Source of the DNA: Megaleporinus macrocephalus
Taxonomy: Eukaryota > Chordata > Actinopteri > Characiformes > Anostomidae
Assembly: GCA_021613375.1 (NCBI GenBank)
Contig: CM038720.1
Span: 19,181,215-19,245,214, forward strand
DNA length: 64,000 nucleotides
Direction: 5' to 3'
Made by a program: the position numbers and the translations under genes
Shown: piece by piece, positions 48,384 through 60,129 of the stretch
Position numbering within the stretch: position 1 is the stretch's first letter
Layout of the letters: every line of letters starts with the position of its first letter
The notes under the pieces: generated by a model
Seen by the model: the letters and a program-made list of their open reading frames with translations, nothing else
Told to the model about the DNA's origin: nothing
Database searches by the model: none

Positions 48384-49104
48384 ATGGCCCCGGCTGGTGT
48401 TACACATCCGAAACACACTCGGAACAGGACTCAGTAAATGATGGCTGTGGGCAAACGGGGCAACTGTAAACTCTCTCTCTGGAGATGACCTAAAGCAGCA
48501 GGTGATGGATATGTGTTTTGGCTGGCCTGTGGGAGAAGGAGCATGCTTATTTACACAGAGCACCCCTGGGTGAGGACTAACACATACACACTTCTCTCAA
48601 ATACACAACAGTTGTGAAACAGAGCATCTCACCAACAAAGACACTACATATATCCTATATTCATACATAAACACTCGCTTTTGGCAAACAGTTAACCATT
48701 AAAGCTTCAGTTAAAAAAACTAAAAAAAAATATGTTTGTTCTCAACAAATATTCATCAGATTCTTTAGTTGTTCAAGATTGAAGACAGACATTTTAAAGT
48801 GGATCTATTATGTTCGTTTTTAATGTTGATAATAGTATTTTTGGGATCTACTACAGTAAATTTATATGCTTTAATTTTCCCAAAATCCAATAAAGAAGCT
48901 GCACCTCTGCTACACCACTTAAGGTGAAATTCAAAAACCTTCCAAATAAGAAGCTACATTTCAGCCACATCGTTTTATACGTAGATTTAATCTATTAACA
49001 TATCCTATCTGAAAATTGATGTACCCAGATCTTTCAGCCGGTGCCATAGCGCAACTGCTGCGACTACTGTGTAAAGTCACCGTCTACTGCCAGTGTGTGG
49101 TCTC

Positions 49105-49245
49105 TTCTAGCCTACTGTAGAAACATGGCAGTGACAGCTTCTTTTAAAAGACAACATGTAGATATAAAAGCTTATCCAAAGATTGCAAAACCATAGTGAT
49201 TTGTAGTCACATGTAATTATACACTAATAAAAATAATATAATTAA
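49105..49245. repeat. dispersed repeat Y, copy 1
   Basis: CTACTGTAGAAACATGGCAGTG, ACATGTAGATATAAAAG, AAAGATTGCAAAACCATAG and GATTTGTAGTCACATGTAATTATACACTAAT align in order with 57787-57905. Likely a short DNA-element family found in fish. Confidence 0.55.
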
Positions 49246-50449
49246 AAGTTCAATACATTTGATGATAGATTGGCTTTTATCTTGTATACCCAATCTGGAG
49301 ATTAAATCAAAGGCAAAATACTTTAACAAAAATGTCTGTAAATGGAAAACTACAGTGTATTTATTGTTAGTTAACAGTGTCTATTAGAGCAAGGCCTTCA
49401 ATTAAGATAATTATTGTTAAGTCTTAATCAAAAACAAAGTAAAAGTTTGTAAGGCATTATAAATGGCTTTGTGCAATGATTTATGAACAGATACAATGTA
49501 GAAATAAAGTTGCTAAAAATGTGTTATGTTTGTTTGGTGTCTTAAGGGCAGAGAAAATATTCTAAATTAATTTAAAAATTGTCATAAAATTTTGATTTAT
49601 TTGATTTTTATTTAATTTTATTTTTACTAAACGATTAAATGAACAAGCCAACACTCACGCCTATTAATATTATTCAGGTATTTATACCAACTTAAGTGTA
49701 AACTTGGGTCTCTATAAACATGCCAATCAAGATTCAATACTATGCTTTTTTTACACAACAACCAATTATCAGTCAATAGTAATCAATATATCATAATTTT
49801 AAACAGGGTCCATAAATACAAGGCATTTCTGGAGACACATTTCTGACTTATATTCTGACATATATATGATATGATATATATATATAGATCCTGAAATTAG
49901 TGAGTGTGCATCTTGATTATGGCATTTCTGCTACTTCATAAATAATATTTATAGTTGTATTACAGCACAAGAAATCTATGATCATATTCATAAGCACTAG
50001 ATTCTGCAGTAAAATGAATGTAATCAATTCCTATGCATATTAGATAATCCATACTCTCCTCCTGCACACTCACATGGGTCATTTTTTATTGACAGTTTAC
50101 CTGCACGGTTTCCTGTAAGGGTCTTTAATAAAGAGTACAGTACCTGCATGTATACTAACAGTCATGATCATACAGTACATTTCACACCAGAAACAAATAC
50201 CTACAAAATCCTATTGCAGACATTTGTTTATGCAATTATGTGACATAATATTTATATATTATACAATGGTTATATATTAGTTACACAGTTTCATAATGTA
50301 ATACGTTAGAACATGTAACATATCTTGTGTAGCTTTAAACTTAAATCTTTAAATAACAATATAATATATTACCACAATAATATATCTCATACTCTCTACT
50401 TACAGAATACAAATGTGATGTGGTTTGAAAGAGTACAATCCACACTTAC

Positions 50450-50560
<111 letters not shown>

Positions 50561-50875
50561 TGAACTAATAGTAGTAGTAATACATCCTACTTTTCCTACT
50601 TTCCTAATAATGACCATGATCATACAGCTTCATATCACTTCATATCACAAACATAAATAATGTAGAGGAGAGTGAAACCTTAAGAAGCCTGGAATTTTTA
50701 TTATCTTTTATAATGTAATTGATTGACAAGTAAATAAATATTGTTTATGTAACTACATGATTATTACATATAAGGTACATATAGTTCCATAAATACATAA
50801 TGTAATACCGTTTCATCAGATTTTTCAAAACATTTTAGGATTGTTTATATGCTAAACCACTAAGAAAAGGTCACA

Positions 50876-50879
<4 letters not shown>

Positions 50880-50919
<40 letters not shown>
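50880..50919. repeat. (TTA)n microsatellite
   Basis: About thirteen TTA units. It lies 320 bases from the (TAA)n array and is its reverse complement, so the two could pair. Confidence 0.95.
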
Positions 50920-50921
<2 letters not shown>

Positions 50922-51954
50922 CAAATGTAGTATAAGTCATTGGGGACCTAGCGGGGTTATAGGACAGTTAAAGCCATTTGAGAGAGTGCTGTTTATTTTG
51001 TGTGTTTGGTTGATCATCCGTGTGGCATTTTGTTTCCAAGCAACAACTCTGTAGCGACTCGTTTAACCTTTTGGTCACTGACTGTATCTGAAGCTGTTGA
51101 CTTTCAAGTCTATACAAATGACACCGTGTGACGGCCAACGAGTCAATTACCGCATGTGGCAGTTCTTCAGGGGCCTGTCATTGGTGCAGTCATGCTTATG
51201 TGCTTCTAACTCAGGTAACCTGACTGCCTCACATACTCCACACCACCTCAGCCCCCAGCCAAACATAGAATTTGATCATAGCTTTTAATTTAGATACGCT
51301 CAGCAGGTATATATTTATAACTGCTCAATTGGCCTCAATTTATCCATCTTTGATAAAGTGAATCATAATTCTTATTTTTTTAATCTTGTATCTCAACCTC
51401 ATTAACTCAAATATAAACCCATACTTCAGTTCCTAACTAATAATACATTTTAAAATTAATAATTGTATAACAGTTTGCTGTACTCATATTCGTTTATCTT
51501 ACCATTTAATAATGTGTATATATTGTTTTACTATCACTTTGTTTTAAGGAACACATACTGGACGTTTATGAAAGGTTTTTTTTGCCCAGTACATTTCAAA
51601 ACAGGTTTTTCACTGTGCTTTGATGTTTATTCATTATGGCTTGTATTACTACATAACTGGGGGTCTTTTATTTGGAAATCATTAATAATTGCATTATTAG
51701 CTGTAATGATGCACAATAAACACTTTGTTATGCAAATGACTGAACATATGAACATATGTTTATAGCGCGGTTGCAGTTTATTAATTAAGGACGGATTGGA
51801 GTCTAATAGTCACTTCACGATGTGTTCCATATTCTAAAGTACACTTTTAGTGATTCAATTCTTGTATGGAGCACACACTGCATATTGGTAAAGTATTCAA
51901 TCTTTTTATCAACGAAAATACTAATAAGCAGGCTTTAAATTTGTTAGTAAAACT

Positions 51955-51960
51955 TTTATT
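51955..51960 (-). terminator. poly(A) signal of the candidate terminal exon
   Basis: AATAAA on the minus strand (TTTATT on plus), in ATATAAATAAAAGTTTTAC, about 450 bases after the stop at 52405. Cleavage would be expected 10-30 bases further left. Confidence 0.4.
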
Positions 51961-52404
51961 TATATATTTAACACTGCCTGTTGTACATTTCTAGGATGCT
52001 AATTCATCCTCAATAATTTGCTTAACAGAATGTTTGTTAAGAATTATTGCTGTTAATAACATAATTATTGGTGTCTAATTTGTGCTGTACTGACCAAATT
52101 ACCTTCATTAAATACTAATATGTTTTCCTTAAAATAAAATGTAACCACCACTTAAACTTCAATGTACAAAAAATGTTGAGCTGAGTTAACCCTGCACCAG
52201 ACTCAGGGCCTTTGATGGGACCTGTTACATCACTACTAACACAGTTTCAGACCCAGTAAAAGTAGTCACAATAACACAAAAAGAAAAAATATATCCATTA
52301 ATCTAGAATTGCAGCTCATATCAATAATGAGTAAACAAGTATACCACATTTTCATGTGTGTGTTTTTTTGTTATTTTTTTGTTTTGTTTTTTTACTTGAG
52401 CTCA

Positions 52405-52509
52405 TCACGTCCCACCAACACTGCTGGAATGAATTTTATCATCAGCACTAAGTAAAGCTCTCTTTAACCGTGCACGCTCATCCTTGGTCTTCACCAGTTC
52501 TATACATGT
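52405..52509 (-). CDS. candidate 3'-terminal coding exon, unidentified protein
   Basis: On the minus strand the acceptor TTTCTTTAATAATTATTCACAG, with possible branch points TAATAAT or CTGAT, precedes ACATGTATAGAACTG. Read in phase 0 this gives TCI then ELVKTKDERARLKRALL, SADDKIHSSS and a GGT C-terminus before TGA (52405-52407): 34 codons. The charged heptad-like stretch suggests the end of a coiled coil. A 3'UTR of about 450 bases and an AATAAA follow. Codons look like real protein rather than AT-rich noise, and the exon was too short for ordinary ORF finding. I do not recognise the protein. Earlier exons would lie at higher coordinates, probably beyond the window, making the conserved-looking blocks to the right intronic. 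A chance ORF remains possible. Confidence 0.5.
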   Translation of the reverse strand, partial: TCIELVKTKDERARLKRALLSADDKIHSSSVGGT

Positions 52510-52869
52510 CTGTGAATAATTATTAAAGAAATCAGACTTTTGTTTTTACTGGTCACAACCCAAAGCACTTTCCAAGGAGTCCCGAGCGGCTGGGAGTTCC
52601 TCAAGTGCCCATCCTAGGGCTGCTATCGATTCAGTGCAATTAAAAACAAATCGAAATGTGATTTATTTGGTCAGGAATCATTTCAATATCAAAAAAACAA
52701 GAAACAAAGCCAGGGCCAGCAGAGACCCCATCAATAAACCACCCACCCCTTTTTCCTTCATCCATCCCTTTTCTCCCTCCCTCCCTCTCATTCTATCCAT
52801 TCCCAACAGAGGCAATCATTCTACAAGATGTCAATACAAGCAGTCAAGCACAAAAAAAGACCAGGCGAT

Positions 52870-53268
52870 TGAGATATTTTGATTTCTTTTCACTCCCCCC
52901 CTCCTCCTTCCTACCTCTCCTTTTTCTCTTTTTTTCGCACTTAATTAAGTCACCAAGAGGCTGTCAAGGATAATTTTCAAAGCACAGGACCCGCTCGCGC
53001 TTGACATTTGATAATATTGCGCTCCATGCTGATTGAAATTGATTTTGGAGGCTTACTATAGCCGGGGCCTTTTGACAACTCCCAGCCTATAAACCCAAGG
53101 ACAAGGGCCCCCGGTCGGCACAGCAACTCATATCCCTGCGAGTGATGGGAGGCTGGGAGGCTGGGAGGCCGGGCCTGGGAGGGGCAGCCAGGGGCCTGCG
53201 TGTGCCGTCCCGATCAGGGGTCATGGATCTGGCAAACCCACAGTGTCTAATAAATCAGTAGCCCAAAT
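52870..53268. promoter_or_regulatory. candidate conserved non-coding block, strong
   Basis: Unique, GC-rising sequence. Palindrome ACTTAATTAAGT (52939-52950) contains two inverted NKX-type CACTTAA-like halves. Then GATAATTTTCAAAGC, TTGATAATATTGCGC, CTGATTGAAATTGATTTTGG, and a GC-rich end with GGGAGGCT repeated three times (53148-53168) and CCCGATCAGGGGTCATGG. No coding frame. Lies about 360 bases upstream, in gene orientation, of the candidate terminal exon, so it may be intronic. Confidence 0.45.
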
Positions 53269-53272
53269 AGCA

Positions 53273-53298
53273 TCTCTCTCTCTCTCTCTCTCTCTCTC
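53273..53298. repeat. (CT)n microsatellite
   Basis: Thirteen CT units. Confidence 0.9.
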
Positions 53299-53299
53299 C

Positions 53300-55180
53300 C
53301 TTTTTCTCTACCAGAGTCAACTTGACTCAGACAGCTGTGGGAAAACACTATGTCTGTAATCTCACTAATGCTGCTAATGATTCATGCCATTATTACAGCA
53401 TGTCTATGAGGAAGGTCCAGTAATTAAAGCTGTTCACACATCAGAGCTCACATCAACCAAAGCTCAATCAAAGAATACACCAGATCTGCTAACGTTTCAA
53501 AACATCACTGTAATGAATCCTGTACACCACATATGGCAGCTTTTTTTAGCCGAATGCCAAATTACACTGTTTACTACAGGCATTTGTTTAAACCTTCTGT
53601 CGTGTATACGGTGAAAAAACAGAAACACCTGCCTCACTTCAAGTGTTTTTCGCTTGAGTAGCTCTACTGATTTTTCCAAGTATTTATGGGTTCTTTTTCA
53701 CTGTTGCATGATGTTTTAAGTTACTAATTAGATTTGTTTACATTTTATCATAGCTGGCACACAGACATGGGATGCACAGCTGCATCCTTCTCCCCGGTGG
53801 TGTCAATTCTTGCAGCATACGTGCTGGCAGCAACAGTCCATCATGCTGCATAGATACCAGTGATAGATCTGCACTTTGCACTTTTGAGTTTTTGTGTAAG
53901 TGTCCTTCATCTCCAGAGTGCAGGGAGGAGCTAGCCTACTTCTGACACAGCACTTTAAGTAAATGCTCTTTTATTGAACACAGCAGCCAAGTAGAAACTC
54001 CACACTGAAAAGAAAAGAAATAGCAGGCAGGTCACTTCCAACCACACAATTCTACTTGATGGTACACAGTAAACCAACTCTGACTACCTCACAACACATA
54101 ATACAGCACATGTAGCATCTTATAACTAACAGTAACTAATTTACAACATTAAAGTCTCTCCTACTACAGCCACAGTGCCTACTAAGAGTAGCAGGATGCT
54201 GCAGTATTTCAACAAGTATTATCAAAAAATAAATAACCAACAGGCTTTTATGACTGACAAACTACACATATATCAACATTAAACTAATTCATTATGTTGT
54301 CTTTGGTTTTCTTTTGTCAACTGGCTTGCATATGAATAAAAACTGTTAATTTTGATCTCTCAAATGACTGGCATTAAAATGTTTTAATTTTAGTCCATCA
54401 GTATGAATGAAGTCTGTGCATACTGACTCTATTTGAATGGAATTGTGAGGCATAACCAAATTTAGTCAATACAACCATTCATTTGCATAGATTATTTGCC
54501 CTTAAATCCTAGTTCCATAGCCCAAAATCCCAATCGGCCTCTAAAAGGAGCCAATGGACAGATGCTCAACATGTTTCCACTGCCTACTAATATTATTTAA
54601 CGCAGATAAAGTTTACAGCCTACATCACAATCTTTAGTAAAAAAAAATCTGGTTGTTTTCTCATCCCAGCGGTGAGACTGTCACATCTCTTTTACCTCTC
54701 GCCATCGAGTAAAAACCAGTCTGACTTTACTCTTGTCCAGTCTCATCTTTAGTCACGCTCTCTTTTTCCTCTGACAATGTCTTTATCTGTGCTGGGAATA
54801 GTCAACTAGTTTTTTCTTACAGTTAGCCAAACATCCAATACAGTTCTCGAGAGAGGTCCATAGAGCTTTAGCAGGTGTTTTGGGCTCACAAAGAAAAAAG
54901 ACAGCGACACATCCTCCCTACTACAAATTAGAGTACCATCAGAAGCTTTTACAAGCTTTTATTTTAGGTCATTACATAATATTTCTATCATTCTGCATCA
55001 AATGTTCACACAATGTAAAGTGAAGCGGACATATAAAAGCAGTTGTAGGTTATGAGGCTGTAGCTGCTGTAAAGATGAGTCAAATTATCTCAAATGAAAT
55101 TATCAGAAAGAAAATAGACCCAATAGTTTAATAATTCACTCCCATCAGTAACATCACGGCTGCAGATACAGACAGATTAG
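53300..55180. other. non-coding sequence, no gene seen
   Basis: Ordinary AT-rich DNA with short ORFs. No repeat family recognised. Confidence 0.4.
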
Positions 55181-55189
55181 TTGACCAGG

Positions 55190-55620
55190 ATGTTTAAAGG
55201 TGGATTTTTCATTTGAGCTGACTTTTTACAGCTTCTCATCCAGTCTGAGTGTTTTGGTGGCAGATTTGTGTCTTGTTTCCTCTATTAAGCTCTCCCCAGC
55301 GACTGTTCCTGGTACATATTTTCTGCACCGCTATTTGGGCCATCTGTGTTTGTTCAATTATAAACGCTGGCATTCTCCTGATTTTTTAGGGTTCTAACCC
55401 GCTTTTACTAATCGCGTTTCATCGCCTCGAGCTACCGAAGACTCTAACGTTCGGTGACAAAATTGCTTAATTATTTGTCTTCCTTTCTAGTATTCACAAG
55501 TGACTTCCCCCCAACTCCCAGCCTTATTGCTTGTTAGCATGGCCTACATTGGAGGAACAAGATGTACAAACTCCTCTGAAATGCCTTTGAGGTCGGACAG
55601 TCCGGCACACAAATCTCTGG
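55190..55620. promoter_or_regulatory. candidate conserved non-coding block
   Basis: Unique CpG-retaining sequence: TTCAATTATAAACGCTGGC, TACTAATCGCGTTTCATCGCC, CTCGAGCTACCGAAG, AACGTTCGGTGAC, GCTTAATTATTTGTC. The neighbouring 83-codon minus frame (55625-55876) was not accepted as an exon. Confidence 0.35.
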
Positions 55621-56287
55621 TTCTTCAAGAGTGCCTTTTTTTTACCAGGAGTGGTTGTATGTAATTGTCAGAACAAGCTTTTATAAAAGTACTGCTGTTT
55701 TTCACAAACTCGTCCAAAGATGATGGTGAAGTGAAAACACAGATAGTAAAGATACATGCAGTGCTAACATCATAGACTGAATTCTGTTTTGTTCTTTGCT
55801 GGACAGCCTTGTTAAACTCTAAGGCTCCAATATGATTAACTAAACCAAGAGGAGGACTGCCTTCCGCACTTGACATCTCCAGCCATTGTCCTCACCCATC
55901 AGACTGACACCATATTTATCAGCAGCCCATTACGTCAGCAGCAAACACATAAAAGTGAATTATAGTGACTATATGGGTAATGAAGGAAGGATGTGCTCTC
56001 ACATTTAATAAAGTTGAGAAAATAACAGTTTAATAGCTGCTTTACTTACTTACCACTCCACTGCTTCCCCTGGCCAAAATACATTACATACCTGCGCATG
56101 ATTTGACCTTAGGCTAAACTTTAATGAGCTATTCTAGAGCGTACTCTCCGTCCTCACAAGTCAAAACCACAATGAAGGTCATTTGCAGAGTTCAGGCTGG
56201 TTTGTGTGTTCTGTGAATGAATCTAGAGAAACAACTCAGAATAACAAAATAAACAACTGATCAGTCGGGTTCAGAGAACAACTGTGA

Positions 56288-56757
56288 CAGAGAAAGAATA
56301 AGAGACATATGGGAGATGACAGAAAAAGGATAAGGAACGAAGGAGAGGGTGGGAGAGAGAGGGGATTGAGAGAGAAAGGAAGGAGAGATGATAAAGGTGG
56401 GGGAGAGAAAAGAAAAAGAGAAAAAGAGAGGTTGGTAGAGGGTATAGGAAAGAGGATTGATAGTGAAAGAAAGAGAGAAAGAGGATGGGAGAGAGAGGAG
56501 AGAAAGAAAGTAAGAGAGAAGAGAGAGATAGAGGGTGAAAAGAGAGAAAGAAAGAGAAGGTCAGACAGAAACAGAGCGAGTGTAGCGAGAGATAGAGGGT
56601 AAAGAGAGAAGGAGAGAGAGAGTGACACTTGGAAAGCAGGATGAGAGAGATAGAGGGTAGAAAGAGAATAAGTGTGAGAGGGAAAGGGTAGAGAGAGAGT
56701 GAGAGAGATAGAAGGTGAAGACTGAGAGAAAAAGAGAGAGAGGGTGGGCGAGAGACA
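56288..56757. repeat. 470-bp polypurine (GA-rich) tract
   Basis: Almost uninterrupted purine sequence on the plus strand (GAGAGA, GAAAGA, GGGAGAG), older and less regular than the other GA arrays. It gives spurious 97-204 codon ORFs rich in Ser/Leu or Arg/Glu. Confidence 0.95.
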
Positions 56758-56975
56758 GAGCTGTCCAGCACTATTAACCTCTGGCCCTCGCGTCCTTCCA
56801 GACATCACCACTGTAGTAATTAGGGACTCAATCCTTCTCGCATGTATCACTTACGCTGCCATGTCAGTCAATAGAGCCGTGACAGATTCATTAAGCTGCT
56901 GCCCTGCAGCTCCGCCAGCCGAACGGCTCCATAAACTACTTCTAACGGCAGCACAGCACAAATTGGAGAGGAACG

Positions 56976-57022
56976 GGGTGGGCTGGGGTTTGGGGGGGAC
57001 TGGGATTTGGGGAGGGGGAAGG
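56976..57022 (+). other. G-quadruplex-prone tract (plus strand)
   Basis: Seven G-runs in about 45 bases: GGGG, GGG, GGGG, GGGGGGG, GGG, GGGG, GGGGG, with short loops. Ends 20 bases before the long inverted repeat. Confidence 0.7.
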
Positions 57023-57041
57023 TAGACAAGAAGCAAAGCTG

Positions 57042-57138
57042 GAGTGACAATTAGCATTGATCAGTGGCGAGGAAAGGGTGTGATCCCTTGTCATTGAGTG
57101 TGTGTTTTCCAGCGACTGATCAATGCTAATTGTCACTC
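57042..57138. repeat. perfect 24-bp inverted repeat, 49-base loop
   Basis: Arms 57042-57065 (starts GAGTGACAATTAGCATTG) and 57115-57138 (ends CAATGCTAATTGTCACTC) are exact reverse complements. The loop contains its own stem AAGGG-TGTGAT-CCCTT (57074-57089). The arms hold CAATTAG/CTAATTG homeodomain cores and TGATCA. It could fold as RNA or act as a paired protein-binding site. Confidence 0.95.
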
Positions 57139-57559
57139 TCGTTTTTTACGTCATGCCTGCGGGGCTGACAGGCCGGTGGGACTGCCTTCCAGGCTACAGT
57201 TAGACAAGTGCACACATGCAGGTTTCTTTTTATACCTAATCAGGACAGAAGATCAGGACTGAACTTTGGAGGAGCTACACTTTGACACAAAACTATATAC
57301 TTCGATTTTTTGTTGCTGTTTATTTATAATTTTTACATAAAATAAAAAAGGTAGTTGTTTCCACTGTGTCAACATGACAAACAGAACAAAGGAAACAATT
57401 AAAAAACGACTTACAATAAAATATAATAATATCTCATTATAATAACATTAACATTTAGAGTTAAGAAGATTCCACGTCCTGTAAAGTTACAGGTTTGGAG
57501 AAACAGCAGTGACAACATAAAAAACAGTGTGACTGTGCGGTTTGCAAAGATACTAGTAT

Positions 57560-57720
57560 CCCAAGTGGTTGCTAGGGTGTTGGTAAGAGGTTTTCATTGT
57601 ATTTCAAGTGATGGCTAGGTGGTTGAGATGGTATTCATGTGGGTCTCTAGGGTGTTTTTTAGTTAGTTGCTACGGTATTTCCGTTAGTTACTAGGGTGTT
57701 GCTAGGAAGAAGTTGCTAAG
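57560..57720. repeat. TTGCTAGGGTGTT-type degenerate repeat
   Basis: GGTTGCTAGGGTGTTGGTAAG, GATGGCTAGGTGGTTGAGATGG, GGTCTCTAGGGTGTTTT, AGTTGCTACGGTATTTCCG and ACTAGGGTGTTGCTAGG are variants of a roughly 35-40 base unit common in fish. Confidence 0.65.
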
Positions 57721-57722
57721 CT

Positions 57723-57776
57723 CAGCTTAGCTCAGGCAGGTACCATGCTAGCATGCCGTTTTGGAAACAGCAAGGC
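57723..57776. repeat. inverted duplicate arm 1
   Basis: 54 bases matching the reverse complement of 58265-58318 at 48 of 54 positions by hand alignment. Four of the six differences are CpG in the other arm and TpG/CpA here. Confidence 0.85.
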
Positions 57777-57786
57777 TATTCTGGAC

Positions 57787-57910
57787 TTCTGTAGAAACAT
57801 GGCGGTGGCAGCCTCTGTTGAAATATCAGCTCCTAGGTAGATATGAAGGGTCAATCTAAGATTATGAAAATACAACTATTTGTAGTTTTACAGTGATGAA
57901 TGCTTAATTT
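57787..57910. repeat. dispersed repeat Y, copy 2
   Basis: CTGTAGAAACATGGCGGTGGC, AGGTAGATATGAAGGG, CTAAGATTATGAAAATAC and ATTTGTAGTTTTACAGTG align with 49105-49245. Confidence 0.55.
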
Positions 57911-58079
57911 TGTATATTTCATCTTTAATCATAGATCCCTGCTTACACAAGTCTTACACACTGCTCTTTTCTGTGCTCTTTTCCACACTCTCCCCTATTT
58001 GCTTACCCTTACAGTGAATGCACCGTTTTGAACTGTAGTCATGGCTTAGAGCCCAGGCACAGCGACACCCTCCAAAAAC

Positions 58080-58440
58080 AACTGCTCTACAGGCAATTAT
58101 CATGAGTGTGTCTTGAAAAGAACATTACCGGTAATTATGGCAGGCAATAACTATAATGACCAGAGTGGGAGTGTTACAAAACCGAGGAGCAATTAGAAGT
58201 TAATCAACTAAAAGGTGGTGAATAATTATAATAGCAATCGACAGGGGCCTCCTGGACAATCTGCGCCTCGCTGTTTCCAAAACGGCGCGCTAGCGTCGTA
58301 CCTGCCTGAGCCAAGCTGCCGTTCGAACCCATTCCGAGCTCAATTTTAATTTTGGAGCTGTTTGCACGCTGCCCTGCGAGCAGCTGCAATTAATGCCTGC
58401 TTTTATTCGCCATCAAATGAATTGTTGGTCCTATTTACAG
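58080..58440. promoter_or_regulatory. candidate conserved non-coding block, strong
   Basis: Unique, CpG-retaining. Palindrome ATTACCGGTAAT (58124-58135), GAGCAATTAGAAGTTAATC, GGTGAATAATTATAATAGC, the GC-rich arm 2 of the inverted duplication (58265-58318), GAGCTCAATTTTAATTTTGG and GCAGCTGCAATTAATGCC. A 61-codon minus frame is open but has no domain. Confidence 0.45.
58265..58318. repeat. inverted duplicate arm 2, CpG-rich
   Basis: Partner of 57723-57776. Keeps GGCGCGCTAGCGTCG, so is probably the ancestral or hypomethylated copy. Confidence 0.85.
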
Positions 58441-58444
58441 TGTG

Positions 58445-60120
58445 AAGGCACACTACTTTTGTTTTGTTTTTCCTTACAGCTCGGCACGTGGGAGTCATGA
58501 TATTTACATGATATACTCTTACAGCTCAGCTCTTAAAATTTGTGTTAAAGCAGAATGGAGCTCTGTGGTGTGCTGCGTTCAGAACTGAATGTGTGCCTGC
58601 TGGCACACACACACTGCTAATGGTCTGGCTGACAGAGGTAATAACTTGTTGTGTTTAATTGCACATTGTGTATGAGGTAAAGAATTGACTAATTAAGAAG
58701 GAGTAATCAGTGCGGCAGCATCAAGAAAAACTCATCTATAATTAAAGCAGCGTGTTTGTCAGTGTTTGGTAAAATTAATACACTGCTGCTGTGTGTGTAA
58801 GTGTGTGTGATAAAGAGAGAACGGGGATGTAAACAAAAGCCAAGAAATTAATGAGGCCGACATTCAACGCCACTGCAATGGTAACCCTCCGCCTGTTTGT
58901 GTTGCTTTTTTAAATGAAAGTGAAAAAAAATATTTAACTGAAGTTTAGGCTCACAAAACAATTCTTTTATTTAACAGCTTCTTGTTTAAATTTTCACATT
59001 CCACCTTAAGTGACATGTGTATGTAACCACAGCCCCATTTAAGGTGAAAAGGTAATACTGGAACAAGAAGGTGGTAAATAAGATGAACTGAATTAACCCT
59101 AATAAAATGTTTTAAACACTGAGTTACTACGCTGTACTAATGGTGTGAGCATGTTAGGCAGTACTGCTCGATGGATAGAATTAACAGCTACGAACTGGAT
59201 AATATTTTTGTTTTGTGAAAAGTCTGAGAACCCAAATTTTGACAAATGGAGGGTCAAACAAGGAACGCAGGGAAAATAAAGGAGGAAGTAAAATAAAAGA
59301 GAAAACATGAAGAAGTGAGATGAGATCGGGACAGACGCTGACACAATGGCAGAAAACCTGGCCCCCAGGTCAGGTTCTAGGAAAGGGCGGAGGAGTTGGT
59401 TGCAATACTCAACATTGCCAATGCACACTTCTCCTTTAATCTTCTCATATTTATTATCTGCAAACTTAATCAACAATGGGACTGATATTAAAATAACTTT
59501 CATCATCAGAGCTAGCCAGGTTAAAACACAAGGGAATTCCATCTATTTTTAAAATATCTGAATAAATTAGTGGTTTTGAACATTCAAATGGTTTATTGTT
59601 TATGTTAATCCATTCACAGATGAGGGATATATGCAGGATGCTGCAAAGCAAAATTATCTCCAAAGAAAACTTATTGTTTGAGACTCTCCATAATATTACC
59701 ATGATCAACATTCCATTTTTAACTCAAAGGACACGTTTTTTTATATGTAGCATCAAAACAGTTCGTCCATTGTCACAAGCTTGACAACAGCAGAAGTCTT
59801 TCTAGTGAGTTCCCACCTGTTACCCATTCACCTGCTTATAATGGAATGGAAAACGAGTTTGTTTATATTGACAAAATATTTTTACAATTGAATAGTAGGG
59901 CAAAAAGAAAATAAATGACAAGCTGATATGGTGCAGCAGCACAATGAACTGCTGTTTGGATACACTACAGATTAATAGATGATTCATTACATTATATTGG
60001 GGCATGTTATTAGATATGCTGTCGAGTGCTGCTTAGATGCTCCTTTATTAGATTACAGCAGATCAAATATAAGTCAAATCACTAAATGTGCATTGTTTAT
60101 CTTCAGACACACTTTTTTTT
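58445..60120. other. non-coding sequence, no gene seen
   Basis: 58450-58900 is mid-GC and may hold regulatory DNA (GTAATAACTTGTTGTG, GACTAATTAAGAAGG). At 58985-59060 CCACCTTAAG...CCATTTAAGGTG resembles part of repeat X. The rest is AT-rich without exons. Confidence 0.35.
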
Positions 60121-60129
60121 GCTTCTTCT

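Larger units (their letters stand above)
56770..57200. promoter_or_regulatory. candidate conserved non-coding block with G4 and hairpin
   Basis: Unique mid-GC sequence directly after the purine tract: CTGTAGTAATTAGGGACTC, CAGATTCATTAAGCTGCTGCC, CAGCCGAACGGCTCC. It then runs into a G-rich tract (56976-57022) and the 24-bp-arm inverted repeat (57042-57138). Confidence 0.4.

Noticed and set aside
55625..55876. 83-codon minus-strand ORF as an upstream exon of the candidate gene at 52.4 kb
   Set aside because: No convincing acceptor/donor pair and composition like random AT-rich DNA.
56236..56850. 204-codon Leu/Ser-rich minus-strand ORF, longest in the window
   Set aside because: Translation of a polypurine tract; hydrophobic-looking composition comes from CTC/TCT codons, not membrane segments.
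57115..57138. Right arm as a miR-155 homologue
   Set aside because: It shares about 12 bases (AATGCTAATTGT) with miR-155 as I recall it, but the seed start, 3' end, loop and opposite arm all differ.
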